From: Pleurotus djamor | Taxonomy: Eukaryota; Basidiomycota; Agaricomycetes; Agaricales; Pleurotaceae | Reading direction: 5' to 3' | NCBI GenBank assembly: GCA_029747585.1 | Contig: JAPEVF010000963.1 | Span: forward strand, 1-16,616 | DNA: 16,616 bases | In this document: in pieces, positions 1-10,600 of the stretch | Numbering within the stretch: position 1 is the first letter of the stretch | Layout: each line of letters starts with the position of its first letter | The notes under the pieces: generated by a model | What the model was told of the DNA's origin: nothing | Databases searched by the model: none | What the model saw: only the letters and a program-made list of their open reading frames with translations | Position numbers and translations under genes: made by a program

Positions 1-194
1 TGCCACTCCCACCACTGCACCCTCTTCGCCTCTTGTTAAATCTTCAGTAAATGGTTCTAGTACTCAGTAGTTAGATAGTCTTATTTCTTGTGTTATTATC
101 ACGGATACTTCANTGTTTTTGCATATTTGGGCGTCAAAATCGCCATTAGCTACCCTCGGAACACTTCACACCAGTGCACCATCACGCTTGAATA

Positions 195-3152
195 ATGCCT
201 GAGAGTCCCACTGGGGAGCGCAGGCGCGCCATTCCCAATCCCCTGGATCCCCCGTCGACGACGACGATTCGTAGGCAACGTCTGCTGCGAATTGGCAGTA
301 CGAGTGCTGTTACCCAAATGCAGAGGGACGGGGTAGTTCCGGATTTCACAGAGGAGGACAACGGGACACCCAACGAGCAGACGACTTTCCCTGTTAGCCA
401 GGCCCAAACGTATGGCACGCTGCCACCACAGTCACCTGGTCGTCGTCTGTGGACCAAGCCCTCCTTCAACTTCCGGACTCGAGGACGAAAGGATCTGCCT
501 AACCTTAATATTGATCGCAACGCTGCTTCTCATCCATCCAGCCCCCTGTATTCCCCCACCTCGTCATTGAAGAACTTTACGTTCTCCAGATTGACATCTC
601 AGCGACCCATCTCAGCCTACGACGCGCCGCTTCAAGCTCCAGCTTTGGAAGAAAGTGCAGACGGTGGCGCTAAACTCAATGGTATTCGCGTCTGGTACTC
701 TTCGTTCTCGTCCATCGATTGGCTGCACGATGCAATCAAAGATTCGGTTCGGTTCTCGCGACTTCGACGACGCCGCAAGTCATTGAGGAACCGTCTCCGT
801 CTTGTATTCGACAAGAGCCTGGGTTGGATAATCGTCACTATTGTCGGCTTCTTGACCGCAGTCGTCGCGTTTCTGGTTGTCCGAAGTGAACAGTGGCTGT
901 TCGACATCAAGGAAGGATATTGTGCAGATTCTTGGTCAAAGGCCAAACGGTTTTGCTGTCCAGTGGCGGGTGAAATCGTCAACGAGCTCTTTACTCACGT
1001 CGACCCGGATGAGAATTGCCCCGCTTGGAGAACGTGGACTCAAGCTTTGGGAAATTCTGGTAGAGAGGAAGACGTGGAATCAAATTTCACTGAATATCTT
1101 GTGTATGCCAGCGTTGCAGTATGTTCCTTGTCGTGTGCCGGATTCGTCTCACTGAGTTGTCCTTCCATCTAGCTTTCTTTGGCGGTTATATCATCCCTGC
1201 TCACCATCTATCTTACTGACTCAACCACGTTCGTCACTCGGAAAGAGTCTGGTGTCCTTGCACCAGAGTTCAACGGCAACAACCCTAAGGAACCTGTCGC
1301 CAAACGTCGCTTGTTCTACGTTAGTCGCTTCATTCCAGGATCCACACTAAACATACCTCTGACTTCTCTCTCATAGGCGGCTGGTAGTGGTATCCCCGAG
1401 ATCAAGACCATTCTTTCTGGTAAATCACTTTGCCATCTTACTCGTTCAATGCTGATGATTCGTAGGCTTCGTTATTCACGGGTACCTCGGAGGTCGTACA
1501 CTGTTCACTAAATCGGTTGGCCTGGCTCTTTCCGTTGCCTCTGGTCTGTCCTTGGGTAAAGAAGGGCCATTTGTTCACATAGCCAGCTGTGTGGGAAATA
1601 TCGTCAGTCGTTTCCACAGTAAATATGAGAATAATGAAGGTGCTTTCTTCCCTACGTTTGACCTCGGCTTCCTCTTACCCAACTTGTAGCCAAACGAAGG
1701 GAAATTTTGAGCGCAGCCTGCGCTGCGGGTGTAGCTGTTGCCTTCGGTGCCCCCATTGGTGGAACTTTGTTTAGCTTGGAAGAGGTTTCTTACTACTTCC
1801 CTCCCAAGGTTTGTACTTCCACATAAACAATGGTTGAGCTCGCTAACAAGGCCTATAGGTTATGTGGCGAAGGTATGTCTATCTTGACCGTCGTTACTTA
1901 TTCCTTCCTTACCCTCATATGCTAGTTTCTTCTGTGCCATGATCGCTGCTATTACTCTAAAAATGCTTGACCCCTTTGGTACGGGGAAGTTGGTCCTATT
2001 CCAAGTCACCTATGACAAGGTTCGTGACAACCTTTCCAAGCTCTCCCTGTGTCTCACCCCTGGCTAGGACTGGCATTCATACGAGCTCTTCCCGTTTCTA
2101 CTGCTTGGTGTCTTTGGTGTGAGCCACCTCTTGCCGTATATGGTTTCCTCACCAACATGGTCGTTTAGGGTGTGTATGGCGCCTACTTCTCCAAGCTGAA
2201 CTACCGCTGGAGTAAACATGTTCGCAACAAGACCTGGCTCAAAAATCATCCCATCGCGGAAGTCGCCCTAGTGAGTTGTTTTATTGTCGGTAATGAGCCA
2301 TTTCTGAATTTCACCGGTGTTAGGTAACCCTTTTGACCACGACCCTGTGCTTCCTCAATCCGTTCACGCGCATGGGCGGTACAGAACTCGTTGCAACACT
2401 CTTTTCCGAGTGTCGTCCTGGGTCTAGGCATGCAGAACTCGGCCTCTGTGTGATCGACGCCAGTACATTCGCCAACATCTGGCCAGTAATAAGTTCTATC
2501 TTCGTGGCCATGGCTGTCAAAGGAGCCTTGACGGTGATAACCTTTGGTATCAAAGTTCCCGCTGGCATTTTCATACCTACATTGGGCGTCGGTGCATGTG
2601 CCGGAAGAATATTAGGAATTGCTGTCAAGCATATCCTCGCTACCCACCCTACCTCACCCATCTCGAGGGCATGTGGCGGTGGTAATGGAGATTGTGTCAT
2701 CCCTGGCTTGTATGCTATGGTGGGCGCTGCGGCGACACTGTCTGGCGTGACTGTAGGTCTATCATGTTGAGGATTCTCTGCGTAAACTTACACCTTTTTG
2801 CAACAGCGAACGACCGTGTCTTTGGCCGTCATCATGTTCGAGCTGACGGATACTTTGACCTATGCCGTCCCCGTCATGTTGTCGGTCCTTGTTGCCAAAA
2901 CCGTCGCGGATGCCCTGGAACCCAAAGGCATCTATGACCTCGTCATTGAACTCTCGCAACTCCCGTATCTTGATGCGAAGCACGAGTACCTTTGGGGAAA
3001 TCTGGAAATTAGCGACGTCGTACGTGGCTCCACCTCCTCGAGTCTATTTACTTACCGAACTCTGCTTATAATAGACCGACCGTGATGCAGATGTGATAAA
3101 GCTTGATCGGAAGAACACAGTCAAAAGCTCACACGACACTCGGAAAAAGTAA
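195..3152 (+). CDS. CLC-family chloride/proton antiporter, 12 exons, CBS module missing
   Basis: Membrane carrier of the voltage-gated chloride channel (CLC) family, exchanging chloride for protons, probably in an endomembrane. Exons inferred from frame and GT-AG sites: 195-1118, 1173-1319, 1377-1419, 1466-1639, 1690-1808, 1859-1872, 1926-2019, 2068-2118, 2169-2270, 2324-2752, 2807-3019, 3075-3152; phases match at every junction and give 795 aa. A basic Ser/Pro-rich cytosolic N-terminus precedes the first membrane segment (about residues 210-232). Signatures: GSGIPE (360-365), GKEGP with gating Glu404, LEEVSYYFP with Glu461, and VPAGIFIP in exon 10. The 57-residue spacing between Glu404 and Glu461 equals that of the gating and proton glutamates of mammalian ClC-5, so an exchanger is likelier than a channel. 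Only about 25 residues follow the last conserved block, where family members usually carry two CBS domains. The ATG at 195 is the first in frame. Family assignment is near certain; the 3' end is not. Confidence 0.95.
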
Positions 3153-3316
3153 CAGAAGAAGCCGAATTTGACTTTGGGTATCACTTTCACGATGATTACA
3201 TTGCTGGTATGTGCTACGACGTGTAAGTGTGCTTGATTTGTGCGAAGTTCATCTTCTTCCATTCTGAATTTCATTTCAGGGCTTCCACGGATGTCGTGAT
3301 CTCCCCGCCTGAGTAG
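3131..3316 (+). other. Out-of-frame coding-like tail of the CLC gene
   Basis: Directly over and beyond the in-frame TAA at 3150-3152, another + frame reads [20 protein letters not shown] and stays open to 3222. A GTAAGT donor at 3223 and a TTTCAG acceptor ending at 3279 would remove a 57-nt intron of the same size as the others in this gene. The phase fits, and the last exon then reads ASTDVVISPPE before a TAG at 3314-3316. This looks like the original C-terminus displaced by a small indel in the stretch 3121-3150, or by a sequencing error. Even with this tail there is no recognisable CBS domain. Confidence 0.5.
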
Positions 3317-3757
3317 TTACGTAGGACCATTTTCAAAGGCCATCCCTTTCGTAGCTGAGTTCCCGGTTGTAAATTCAAGGACGGATATGGCAAACATTCT
3401 GTGTATCTACAATATTCGTATACGTATCCATGTGGTGTGTACAATGGTCGTGAAAACGTCTATCAGGCTCTAGCCATGGACTCCGAGTCAGGATCACGAA
3501 CTCGATCACGGTCAAAGATACAACCTTGATTACTGCGGGACGGCCGTCCCGCAAACCCATTGGACACGTTACTTATTTGGGATATCTCTGTCATTGAGCA
3601 CGTGCGTCTAACGGATTGCGCCATCCTCGTGATGCTGTAAAGGGGTCCATTTCTAAACCTTCACCTACTAAAGTAGGTATCAGGCAAATCCACAAAAGTC
3701 AAGTCAGGATTGAAGCTTTCTAAGACACTCAATCCACTTGTAAAAAATGTATTTTAG
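3317..3757. other. Intergenic region between convergent genes
   Basis: About 440 bases separate the 3' ends of the CLC gene (+) and the DUF2235 pseudogene (-). The longest ORF, 61 codons on the - strand (3375-3560), has no recognisable motif. The one notable element is the palindrome at 3534-3553. I see no canonical polyadenylation signal that I would trust. Confidence 0.6.
3534..3553. repeat. Perfect 20-bp palindrome
   Basis: TGCGGGACGG is followed directly by its exact reverse complement CCGTCCCGCA, with no spacer; symmetry breaks at the next base pair on each side. GC content is far above the flanks. It could form a cruciform or an RNA hairpin, or bind a dimeric protein; CGG/CCG half-sites are typical of fungal Zn2Cys6 factors, but that reading is inference. 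Confidence 0.85.
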
Positions 3758-4699
3758 CTATACTAATACATATGTCGCTTTGTGGAGTGTTTCATGGCAA
3801 AACTGGGGGGTTAGAGGCAGAGGACGGAGTAATGATAAGGGACGAAGTACTGGGTAGCGATAGTATAGCTCATAAGCGCTATCAACACCAAGTGAGAAAA
3901 GGGAAGAAGATGCAGTAAAAAGAAAACATACAACGGAATCTGGTTTTCATTGCCTTTATGGAGTAGTCCCACCTAGCATAGTATGACGGTGAGAATGGGA
4001 TAAATGAAGGACGAGACCACTCACCTTCTCAATCATACCGGCGAACTTGATATGCCCCTCTGGAGAAGCCTGTACGCGTATCAGACGCGGCAAATTGAGT
4101 GCAGACGAAGACGGAACACTTACCAAAGAGGAAGATTCGGTCGCCAGGCTCGTAATTCTCGGAAAGCCACTTGTACGCGGCGTGGATAATCTTCTCGAAA
4201 TTCCTAAAGGTAGGACGAATTAGATAACTGGGAGTCTCACGAAGAACATTCTGAACGAACCATGCGATAGCAGTGTCAATGTGATTATAGATTACTTGTT
4301 TCCAATAGCTGAATGACCGAAACGATGGTCGGGCGTAGGTCCCGATGCCGCTGTTGTAGAAGACAAGTTGCTCGACGTCGCCACCGATTTTGATGATTCG
4401 ACTGAAAAGTTCGACAACGTTGGTGCTCTACATGGCCTTTGACGTGAGTACTGCACATGGTTACGGTAAGATGAAAATGATAGACAGGCATGGACGCTAA
4501 GTTGGTTTGATGTCCCATCAATGTTCACAATATTGAGGTTGCGTCCCCTCCTCTTGCCTACCACATCGTGATGAGGTCAGTCAAACATAGCTACTCGAAT
4601 GCTGGGCTTAGTGTCTTCCACGGTGGGCTTGGGTAGTCGGGGCGGGTTGGTATCTTCGCGCGTGCGCAGGCTCGGCATTGTTGTGCGTTTCGACGACAT
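3758..4699 (-). pseudogene. Truncated, frameshifted DUF2235 (Tle1-like lipase) gene copy
   Basis: Partial paralogue of the gene at 11440-14646, with the same intron positions. Reading on the - strand: a probable N-terminal exon from ATG 4699 (MSSKRTTMPSLR), a block NIVNIDGTSNQLS near 4510-4550, STNVVELFSRII, FYNSGIGTY, NFEKIIHAAYKWLSENYEPG, DRIFLFG, then GFSRGAYQVR with the GxSxG nucleophile. Relative to the intact copy, 8 nt are missing right after QVR (near 4045), which puts a TGA four codons on. Past the break, the next exon still encodes VGLLHKGNENQIP. The one after starts FAYELY (about 3878) and then turns into unrelated sequence that ends at TAG 3758-3760. The rest of the catalytic domain and the whole WD40 region are absent. 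Frameshift plus truncation argue strongly for a pseudogene. Whether the N-terminal exon splices in frame is uncertain. Confidence 0.85.
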
Positions 4700-6160
4700 G
4701 TCAACGGGGAAGACCTGAGACGGCCGATAAATCGAGAAACAGCGAGAGACAAGAACAGAGGATGGGGAGGGGAGAAAGGAAGGGAATCTGGAGCGAAATA
4801 AGGATGAGTTCTGCAGGGAAAGATAACCATAGATATGAGAAAAGTGTGGTAGTCAAGAGAATGCTCACGCGGTCTCAATGAGATAGATGGGAACCACAGC
4901 AAATGTCGGGAAGACAAGCGTGTGGAAATGACTGCGAAAAGTGGGTGCGGGATTCAGGCAAACGGCTTTGCTATGAACAATCTCCGTACTGAACGGACAC
5001 ACATAGCGTACGAAGAGATCGTGAATCTAGGATCCGAAAAAATAGACACACTTCAGCCTGAAGCAATGGTTAAGGAAGGTGAATCTAGGTATCAGCACTC
5101 ACATCAATATCTGGAGTATCAGTCAAGGTGCATATTTGTACGGCGCTACCAAATGTACGGTGAGAAGAGAACTTGAAGGAGGTCACTTGGAGATTCATGC
5201 GAATGAAATGTCAGGAGACGCAGCGATCGCATATACAATGTGGTCCGCACGGGCGCATCATGATGCATGATGTGGTGAGGGTTTGCTCTGCGGTCTACTC
5301 GTTGGGACTTACGAGACAGACGGTCATCTGATTGTTGGGAGGACGCTTGATGAGACAGTCGCAATGGCATCTCGAGCGGCTGATATGTCAACGAAATGTA
5401 TTAGTATTAGATGAGGACTGGGAATGGAAGATACAACGGATAGTGCTCACCAGGCTTGTGCTGTGTGCGTTCGAAGTACGATCTCTGGTTGATAGCTTGT
5501 TTTCGATGTGACCGCAGTATCAGAAATGTGCAATCACCTAGAGACGAGAGAGGGGGTCAAGCTTCGACGTACCCTGAAGCTGCGGAGCCTTAGGCCTATT
5601 CCGCTCGATACAATCGACCGCTGAGAGTATGGGAAATGCAAGTCTTCTCGGAGACTTTGCGTATACTCTAATTTAGGGCTGACCGGGGTAACCAGAGTCT
5701 CTCTTACGCCTCTAGGCTGTAATGCGGCGTAGATAGGCAGACTTGAGACTGAGCGGAGACCCGGTTTGCATTGAGAAAGACGATTAAGCAGTCCTGCAGA
5801 AGCATGAGCGGCGTGGATTCCCGGTCAAACAGCCAAGATCGAAGTTCAAGCTCGAGTTCAAGTTACAAGATGAGGTCATATGGGAGAACAACATAAAAAT
5901 TAAATGACCGCATTCGAGCTCTGAACACAGTCAAGGATGACCGGAGATGAGGGGAAACGAGAAGCGAGATCCAGGAAACGGTATGCTCCAATTTTCCAGA
6001 TTTGACGGTCAGAATAATTTTGCCTCCCTGGAAAATTTCGGGAGCAAGACATTGAATGTGAAACTATCCGAATCGTTCGAGCAAACATTGTATTGAGATG
6101 AAGAGGAAGAAAAAGTTGGGAAGAAGGCAAGAAGAAGGTGAGTAACCGCGGCCCAGTTTT
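4700..6160. other. Gene-free stretch between the DUF2235 pseudogene and X copy 1
   Basis: Only short ORFs occur (up to about 110 codons) on both strands, with no motif, no conserved splice pattern, and no counterpart that I can align in the matching interval of the right-hand copy (14647-15218). That interval is about 0.9 kb shorter. A small repetitive patch around 5838-5867 repeats GTTCAAG-type words around CTCGAG. If the locus once had a shared divergent promoter for DUF2235 (-) and X (+), it would lie here, but I see no TATA box or other defined element. Confidence 0.5.
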
Positions 6161-6165
6161 AACCG

Positions 6166-6469
6166 CAGAAGCCGTAGCCAAACATGAACATACACCTCTT
6201 TTTTGCTTCCCGAATCCCCATCTTCGGCCACGCGTATTCGAATGGTTATTCCGTCCGTTGTCCTCTCAAGCTTTCGTCTTTCAAATTTCAACTCTGAGAT
6301 CTGATTCGTAGCCCGCAGCATATCATATATTTGCTCCTTAGAAGGGTGGGATTCTGGTGCGTCTGCCGCTCTCAGCCCGAGCCTTACTAACCTTTCTTTG
6401 CGTTTTTCCAACGTTTTTCTTTCTTTTAGTCCAACGAGTGCTGTCTATTACCCTAAAGATGATACTTAA
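6166..6469 (+). pseudogene. Gene X, left copy (unrecognised protein, 3' part)
   Basis: Not a family I recognise. On the + strand the frame from 6166 reads EAVAKHEHTPLF and then FPNPHLRPR. The right-hand copy (15219 onward) reads EAVAKHAHTPLC and PNTHLRPP, and many base differences fall in third codon positions of this frame. A 73-nt intron at 6357-6429 has donor GTGCGT, a CTAAC branch-site word, a long pyrimidine tract and CTTTTAG. The last exon reads TSAVYYPKDDT and stops at TAA 6467-6469, within two codons of the aligned stop in the other copy. The section between these blocks differs in length and contains stops in this copy, so it is probably broken, or it has an exon layout that I cannot resolve. 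A 115-codon ORF on the opposite strand (6064-6411) overlaps it and is the alternative reading. Confidence 0.35.
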
Positions 6470-6615
6470 GAGTAGAATACGTCTACGACTCGGTGTTTGA
6501 CTTGCTTTTCGACTGCTGGTGCGTGAACCATCCCCCGTGTCAGCCTCTCCATCAAATTGACCTGCCGTTGCGTTCCTTTTCTTCAGGAAACGATTCCTTA
6601 TACCCCCTATACTCA

Positions 6616-7086
6616 TCGCATATAACTCACCAATCGACCTCGATACTTGCTTTCACGCTCTTTGGTTGTCGATGCCAACCCAGTATCATTTTCAGCTGAG
6701 TTTGTGGACGTTTGGGTTCTTGGAGATGTCGTGCAGATAGAGGATGAAGCTAAGGGTTGGCTCAGGTGATCAATCGTGCGTAGCCATTTGTCTTTGCCCC
6801 TCGAGGTCTTGACTGACACCTCCGTCTCCTCAAGCTTCTCTTCGCAAGCTTTCCGTCACAACGCACGCCTCTGTTCTCACTCCATGCACAAAATCGCTTC
6901 AAGATCCTCAAACCTTCCACCAGTTACCCCTCTATGCGTCGCGTTGGAATGCCATGGAGCAAGACCGCTCAAGGCCCGGTCATTGCGAAGCCTCAAGGAG
7001 ATGCGAGGGAGGTTGGAGGTGGCTTCGGTCTCGATGAAGTTTCGAAATTCGAACGCGGCGCTCCCACGATCGCCGAGCTTCAACAA
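6616..7086 (-). pseudogene. Gene Y, left copy (unrecognised, fragmentary)
   Basis: On the - strand, one block reads GGRFEDLEAI (about 6890-6925). A second runs from about 6845 to 6635 through EEKLEETEVSVKTSRGKD, then SSICTTSPRTQ. The right-hand copy has TKLEHLEAI, EVSVKTQTAERNG and SSLCSTPPQTQ in the same order. In the LEAI block three of the codon differences are synonymous on this strand, which favours - strand coding. The second block is charged and probably helical, and ends at a GTGAGT donor near 6636. Stops lie between the blocks, so either introns separate them or the copy is decayed. I assign no function. Confidence 0.3.
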
Positions 7087-7089
7087 CGT

Positions 7090-8430
7090 TCAACCGCCTT
7101 CTGGGATATCCTATCCTCCATGGCCACTCCCACAGAACCTCGAGGAGAGCCAAGGCAAGGAACTTGGAGTCCCCCCTCTCTCCTCCAGCCTCTCATCCAC
7201 AAGCGCTCTTCATCGTCCACGACCACCTCTGTGCTGACCACTCGCGTACTGGTCATAATTCACGGCGACGTGATCAAACTCACCTTGCCTCCCCTCCAGA
7301 TCTCAAAGGTGATGATCGAAGATGGCGCGCGTTATCCTCGTCGCACCGAAACCGTACTCTTTCGCGCCTTGCGACTTTATTGGTAACCGGCATATCGCCC
7401 CTTCGTAGAACTGCACTTGGGGCGTAAGATCAGCGGATCCGATGTCGACGCTCGGCCCATTGTGGTTGGATGGTTCGTTTGCGAAGGGGATGTATGGCGA
7501 TCAGCAGATGGGACTTGGTATGGGAGGGAGGATGGGAAAGAGGAGAGTTAAAACTATCGACACGCGATCCGTTGCCCACGAACTTAGCGGACGCAGCATT
7601 TGTCGCCCTTTCCTCAGCGCAGCGTCAATGTCCCCGATGGAAAGTTCTATTCGACAGTCTTCCATGTCAGATGCATCTTCTTCCCTCCTGCCGATTCCGT
7701 GCCCCCAAGGTATCACCCTTTCGACATCCAACCACTCGCTACCCCCTCATCCTGAGCTCGTCTCTAGGCTGTGACCACGACCAGCCACCCAAGGTCGACG
7801 TCGAGCAATACACATATTGTTTCTGGTCCTGCATGCTAGGTCCTCTTATACGTTGTGTCGCTCCTTCGCGCAGCCGGAAGCACTGGTACCATCGGATCAA
7901 TGATAACCAACGCCCGCTGTCAAGAGTAGCCGCCACTGGGAATTCTGGAGTTCCTCTTCTCGACGCAGAGCCTTCGCAGGAAGGGTGCGATCCTAGTAGC
8001 AAGGTGTATCTTGGTCAACGTTGGCGGTGGGTTCATGAGGGAGGTAGAGGTTTACCGGCACCTCCCATCGGCACCACACGAGCCCTCCCCCCTCGATATC
8101 GAACGCGATCCCGGTCCCAAATCCGGTGCTATCCTGGTTTCGGTCATCATTTGGCAATGGACGCTTCGTTCTTGGAGGAGATCTCTGTTCGTAGGAGGGC
8201 AAGATGGGTCTGGATATCGTTCGAGCGGGGTTGGGATGGATGACGAACTTTAAGAATGTGTACGAGTACGCCCATTGGAATCCGCTCGGGCTACTAATCT
8301 TCTTCTCCCTTGTCAATATCGACCTCATCACCTTGTACCTTCCATCTAGGGTACATCCAGCGTCACTAGCAACACATGCTACACTGACTCAGCCACGTCT
8401 GTGCTAGCCCACCGTCTCCTTACGCTCGGC
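7090..8430 (+). other. Stop-poor region with overlapping unassigned ORFs
   Basis: Three + strand ORFs overlap in different frames: 6934-7386 (150 codons), 7442-7774 (110) and 7470-8243 (257). The longest is rich in Arg, Ser, Pro and Trp, with no motif that I recognise and no clear splice sites joining it to the others. Sense-like scraps appear in more than one frame, for example LVNVGGGFMREVEVYRHLP around 8010-8070. The best reading is an old degraded gene, or a fast-evolving gene with introns I failed to resolve. I do not call a product. Confidence 0.35.
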
Positions 8431-10600
8431 TCATGATGAAATCATATCCGCTCCGTCATCAGGATTCTAGCCTAGAGCTGACGATCGCATTTACCTGGAC
8501 GGAAATGTGATCAATGCTTGGGCGACTTGGGTTGCTCGCGAGCTCAGGAAGTACTTCTCACTGTCGACATCTGTGGGATACTTGACGTAGCTGGGTCGGC
8601 GCGTCTATCCCAATGTGTATTTCGATTCTCGAAGGCGCTGTTGGTCTTTCTTACACGCTCGATTGGTCGCCCCTCGACCCAGTGGCCAGGTTCCTCGCAC
8701 CACCCTCTGGGACTTGGGGATATACTGTCCCTAGACGTACTTTCATTGATACGGTTCAGAGTTTGCTGGCTATGCAGTTCATGTGTATTCTCGTGCTTCG
8801 GTCTGTTCGAAACATCCGGATCTTCTCTCTCTATCTACGTATATGGATTCATTCGAAGGACTCTTAAATTACGGACCCATTCTTTACCACTTACATGGAC
8901 CACACTGCTGCGTACTTATAATACTTACCATTACCTACATCCCTCGGACAATGACCCATCCATACCTCTTTCCACCTCTAGTAGGATAGTTCTAGAGTAG
9001 TATAGAGTAGAGAACCCCAACGACCCGAGCCCAGTCCCTAGTAATGTGTATAAACACAGTATACTCAATGCGCTGGTTATGGTACACCATATAGGCAGTC
9101 GATGATACGAAGAAAAGGTCGAGTAACGTGTTGCTGAACATGAGACGTGGCGCGTGCAGACGTTTCATGCCTGTGGTTTGATAAGAAAGGTGTGAGTATG
9201 AAGGGAGAATTTGATACAGGTTTGTCCTCCAGCTCCGTGCCGTATTGTTTATGAGAGAGGGTGGAGAACGAGCTCGCAGGGAGGGTATACGGTTTGCCGT
9301 AGCAAAAGGGAATGGTATGCTAGAGTACTGCTAATCAAAGGATAGAGCTGAGAGGACAAGGGAAGCGAGGAGTCGGTTTCGACTTTAACATGAAATCGCA
9401 GAGGGAAGAGTCTCCGTGGAGAGTGAAAAGTCCGAAGAAGAAGTGTGCGAGGAAGAAGTCACAGGCACGAGCTGTGGTTGGTTTCGGGGAGTTGAGGCCG
9501 AGTCCACTTGCCTCTTTTCTCTTTTCTCTTCTTCTCACCAACGACCTCGCGTTTTTTCTTGTTGTCATCGCCATCACCAAAGCCGACGCTCTGTCTTAGC
9601 TTTATATCCGTCCCTCTCAGGTACTTGGTAAAATCCGTCGTCCTGATTTCCAACCTTCCGATGTCGTTTCTCGGGCCCTGGATGATAGAGTATGTTCATT
9701 ATGACATGAACGCATCCTTGCTATCGAGAGCTTGAACAACGATCTCTCGAACTACTGGTTGTTGGCTCCAGTTAGGCATGAAACAGGCCGGTACGTCATC
9801 AGTGCTGTGTTCCACATTGAATGCTCTCAGCATCTAGTCCCTCCCCTCCTCCTCCTCTGAATGTTTTATCTGCTAGATCTCATCCGACCTTATGTTACTT
9901 CATGGCCCTTCCCCCCCTACTCTACATTGCTATCTGGCGATACATCCACGCCTACTTTCGTCACTCTCCACCGTACCCTGCCTACTCTTCAAGAAGCGGG
10001 ATAGTCTACATCTCTGGACGCGGCTTTTTTCTGGTGTCCTTTTTGATCCTACCCTTCGCAGATCCGCTAGGCTGGCTCTGTATTTAATATCTCAACTCTC
10101 TGGTACTCTCTCCCTTGGTGCACTTTCAAGAGCCACGGTAGCAGCTCCGTCCAATGACGGATACAAAACTGTGCGCGCTGACGAAGATAGTCACATCCTC
10201 ATGGGCAAGATGGAAAGCTAGACTTCGCGTTACGCTTCTGTTTCCTTCCTAAAGCCTACTTGGATCTAGATTACTCCCTCCCCTCCTTGGATCGTTCTTC
10301 TCGCTTCGCACTCTTGGCGGTGTCTCATTCTTGCAGTATCAACGTCCTCGATGACAAGCTTTTCCCTTGGGGAATCCAGCGCACCGAACCCCGCCTTCCT
10401 CGCTCTATATCGATATTGAAGGATTCTTCTTGCGCCTCGTCTACTCTCCGTTCTGTTGCTTTGACCATGTACACAGAGCATCTTCTCGCGCCGACTCTCT
10501 CCTACGGACGTACATCTTCCTTATCGCTGGGGGCTTGGAGGTTGATGGTGATACCATGGTGCGCTTTTAGAGTTTGNTTTTTTTCTTGCTTGGGCACGCC
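8431..10600. other. Gene-poor region, no supported gene
   Basis: This holds several + strand ORFs: 8518-9000 (160 codons), 9821-10087 (88), 9892-10221 (109) and 10260-10607 (115). Each is Ser/Leu-rich, overlaps another frame, and lacks a recognisable domain. Pyrimidine-rich patches on the + strand (9505-9560, 9840-9870) inflate hydrophobic ORFs. The stretch ends near an N at about 10577. There may be decayed coding sequence around 9890-10220, where one frame gives hydrophobic segments and then a polar tail (VRADEDSHILMGKMES), but this is weak. Confidence 0.4.

Larger units (their letters stand above)
3830..6960. repeat. Left copy of a diverged direct segmental duplication
   Basis: Collinear blocks match the right copy: DUF2235 exons (3878-4699), a 35-base block at 6166-6200 (3 mismatches to 15219-15253), the + strand splice-site region at 6357-6469, a 28-base block at 6504-6531 (1 mismatch to 15543-15570), 17 identical bases at 6806-6822, and the 6900-6955 stretch. 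Between the blocks the spacing and sequence have drifted. The left edge falls inside the pseudogene's last exon. Confidence 0.8.

Noticed and set aside
2320..2700. 126-codon - strand ORF inside the CLC gene.
   Set aside because: Antisense shadow of CLC exon 10, which carries the conserved GIFIP motif on the + strand.
3375..3560. 61-codon ORF covering the palindrome.
   Set aside because: Short, no motif, and located between two gene ends; length is within chance expectation.
6064..6411. 115-codon - strand ORF with a plausible charged sequence (KEQIYDMLRATNQ, RVAEDG, KEVYVHVWLRLL).
   Set aside because: Part of it is conserved in the right copy, but the differences between copies look more synonymous on the + strand, and the + strand carries the conserved splice site. 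It stays the main alternative to gene X rather than a second gene.
9390..9653. Overlapping hydrophobic and basic ORFs on both strands.
   Set aside because: They come from a purine-rich patch followed by a pyrimidine-rich patch; no frame has splice sites or a conserved motif.
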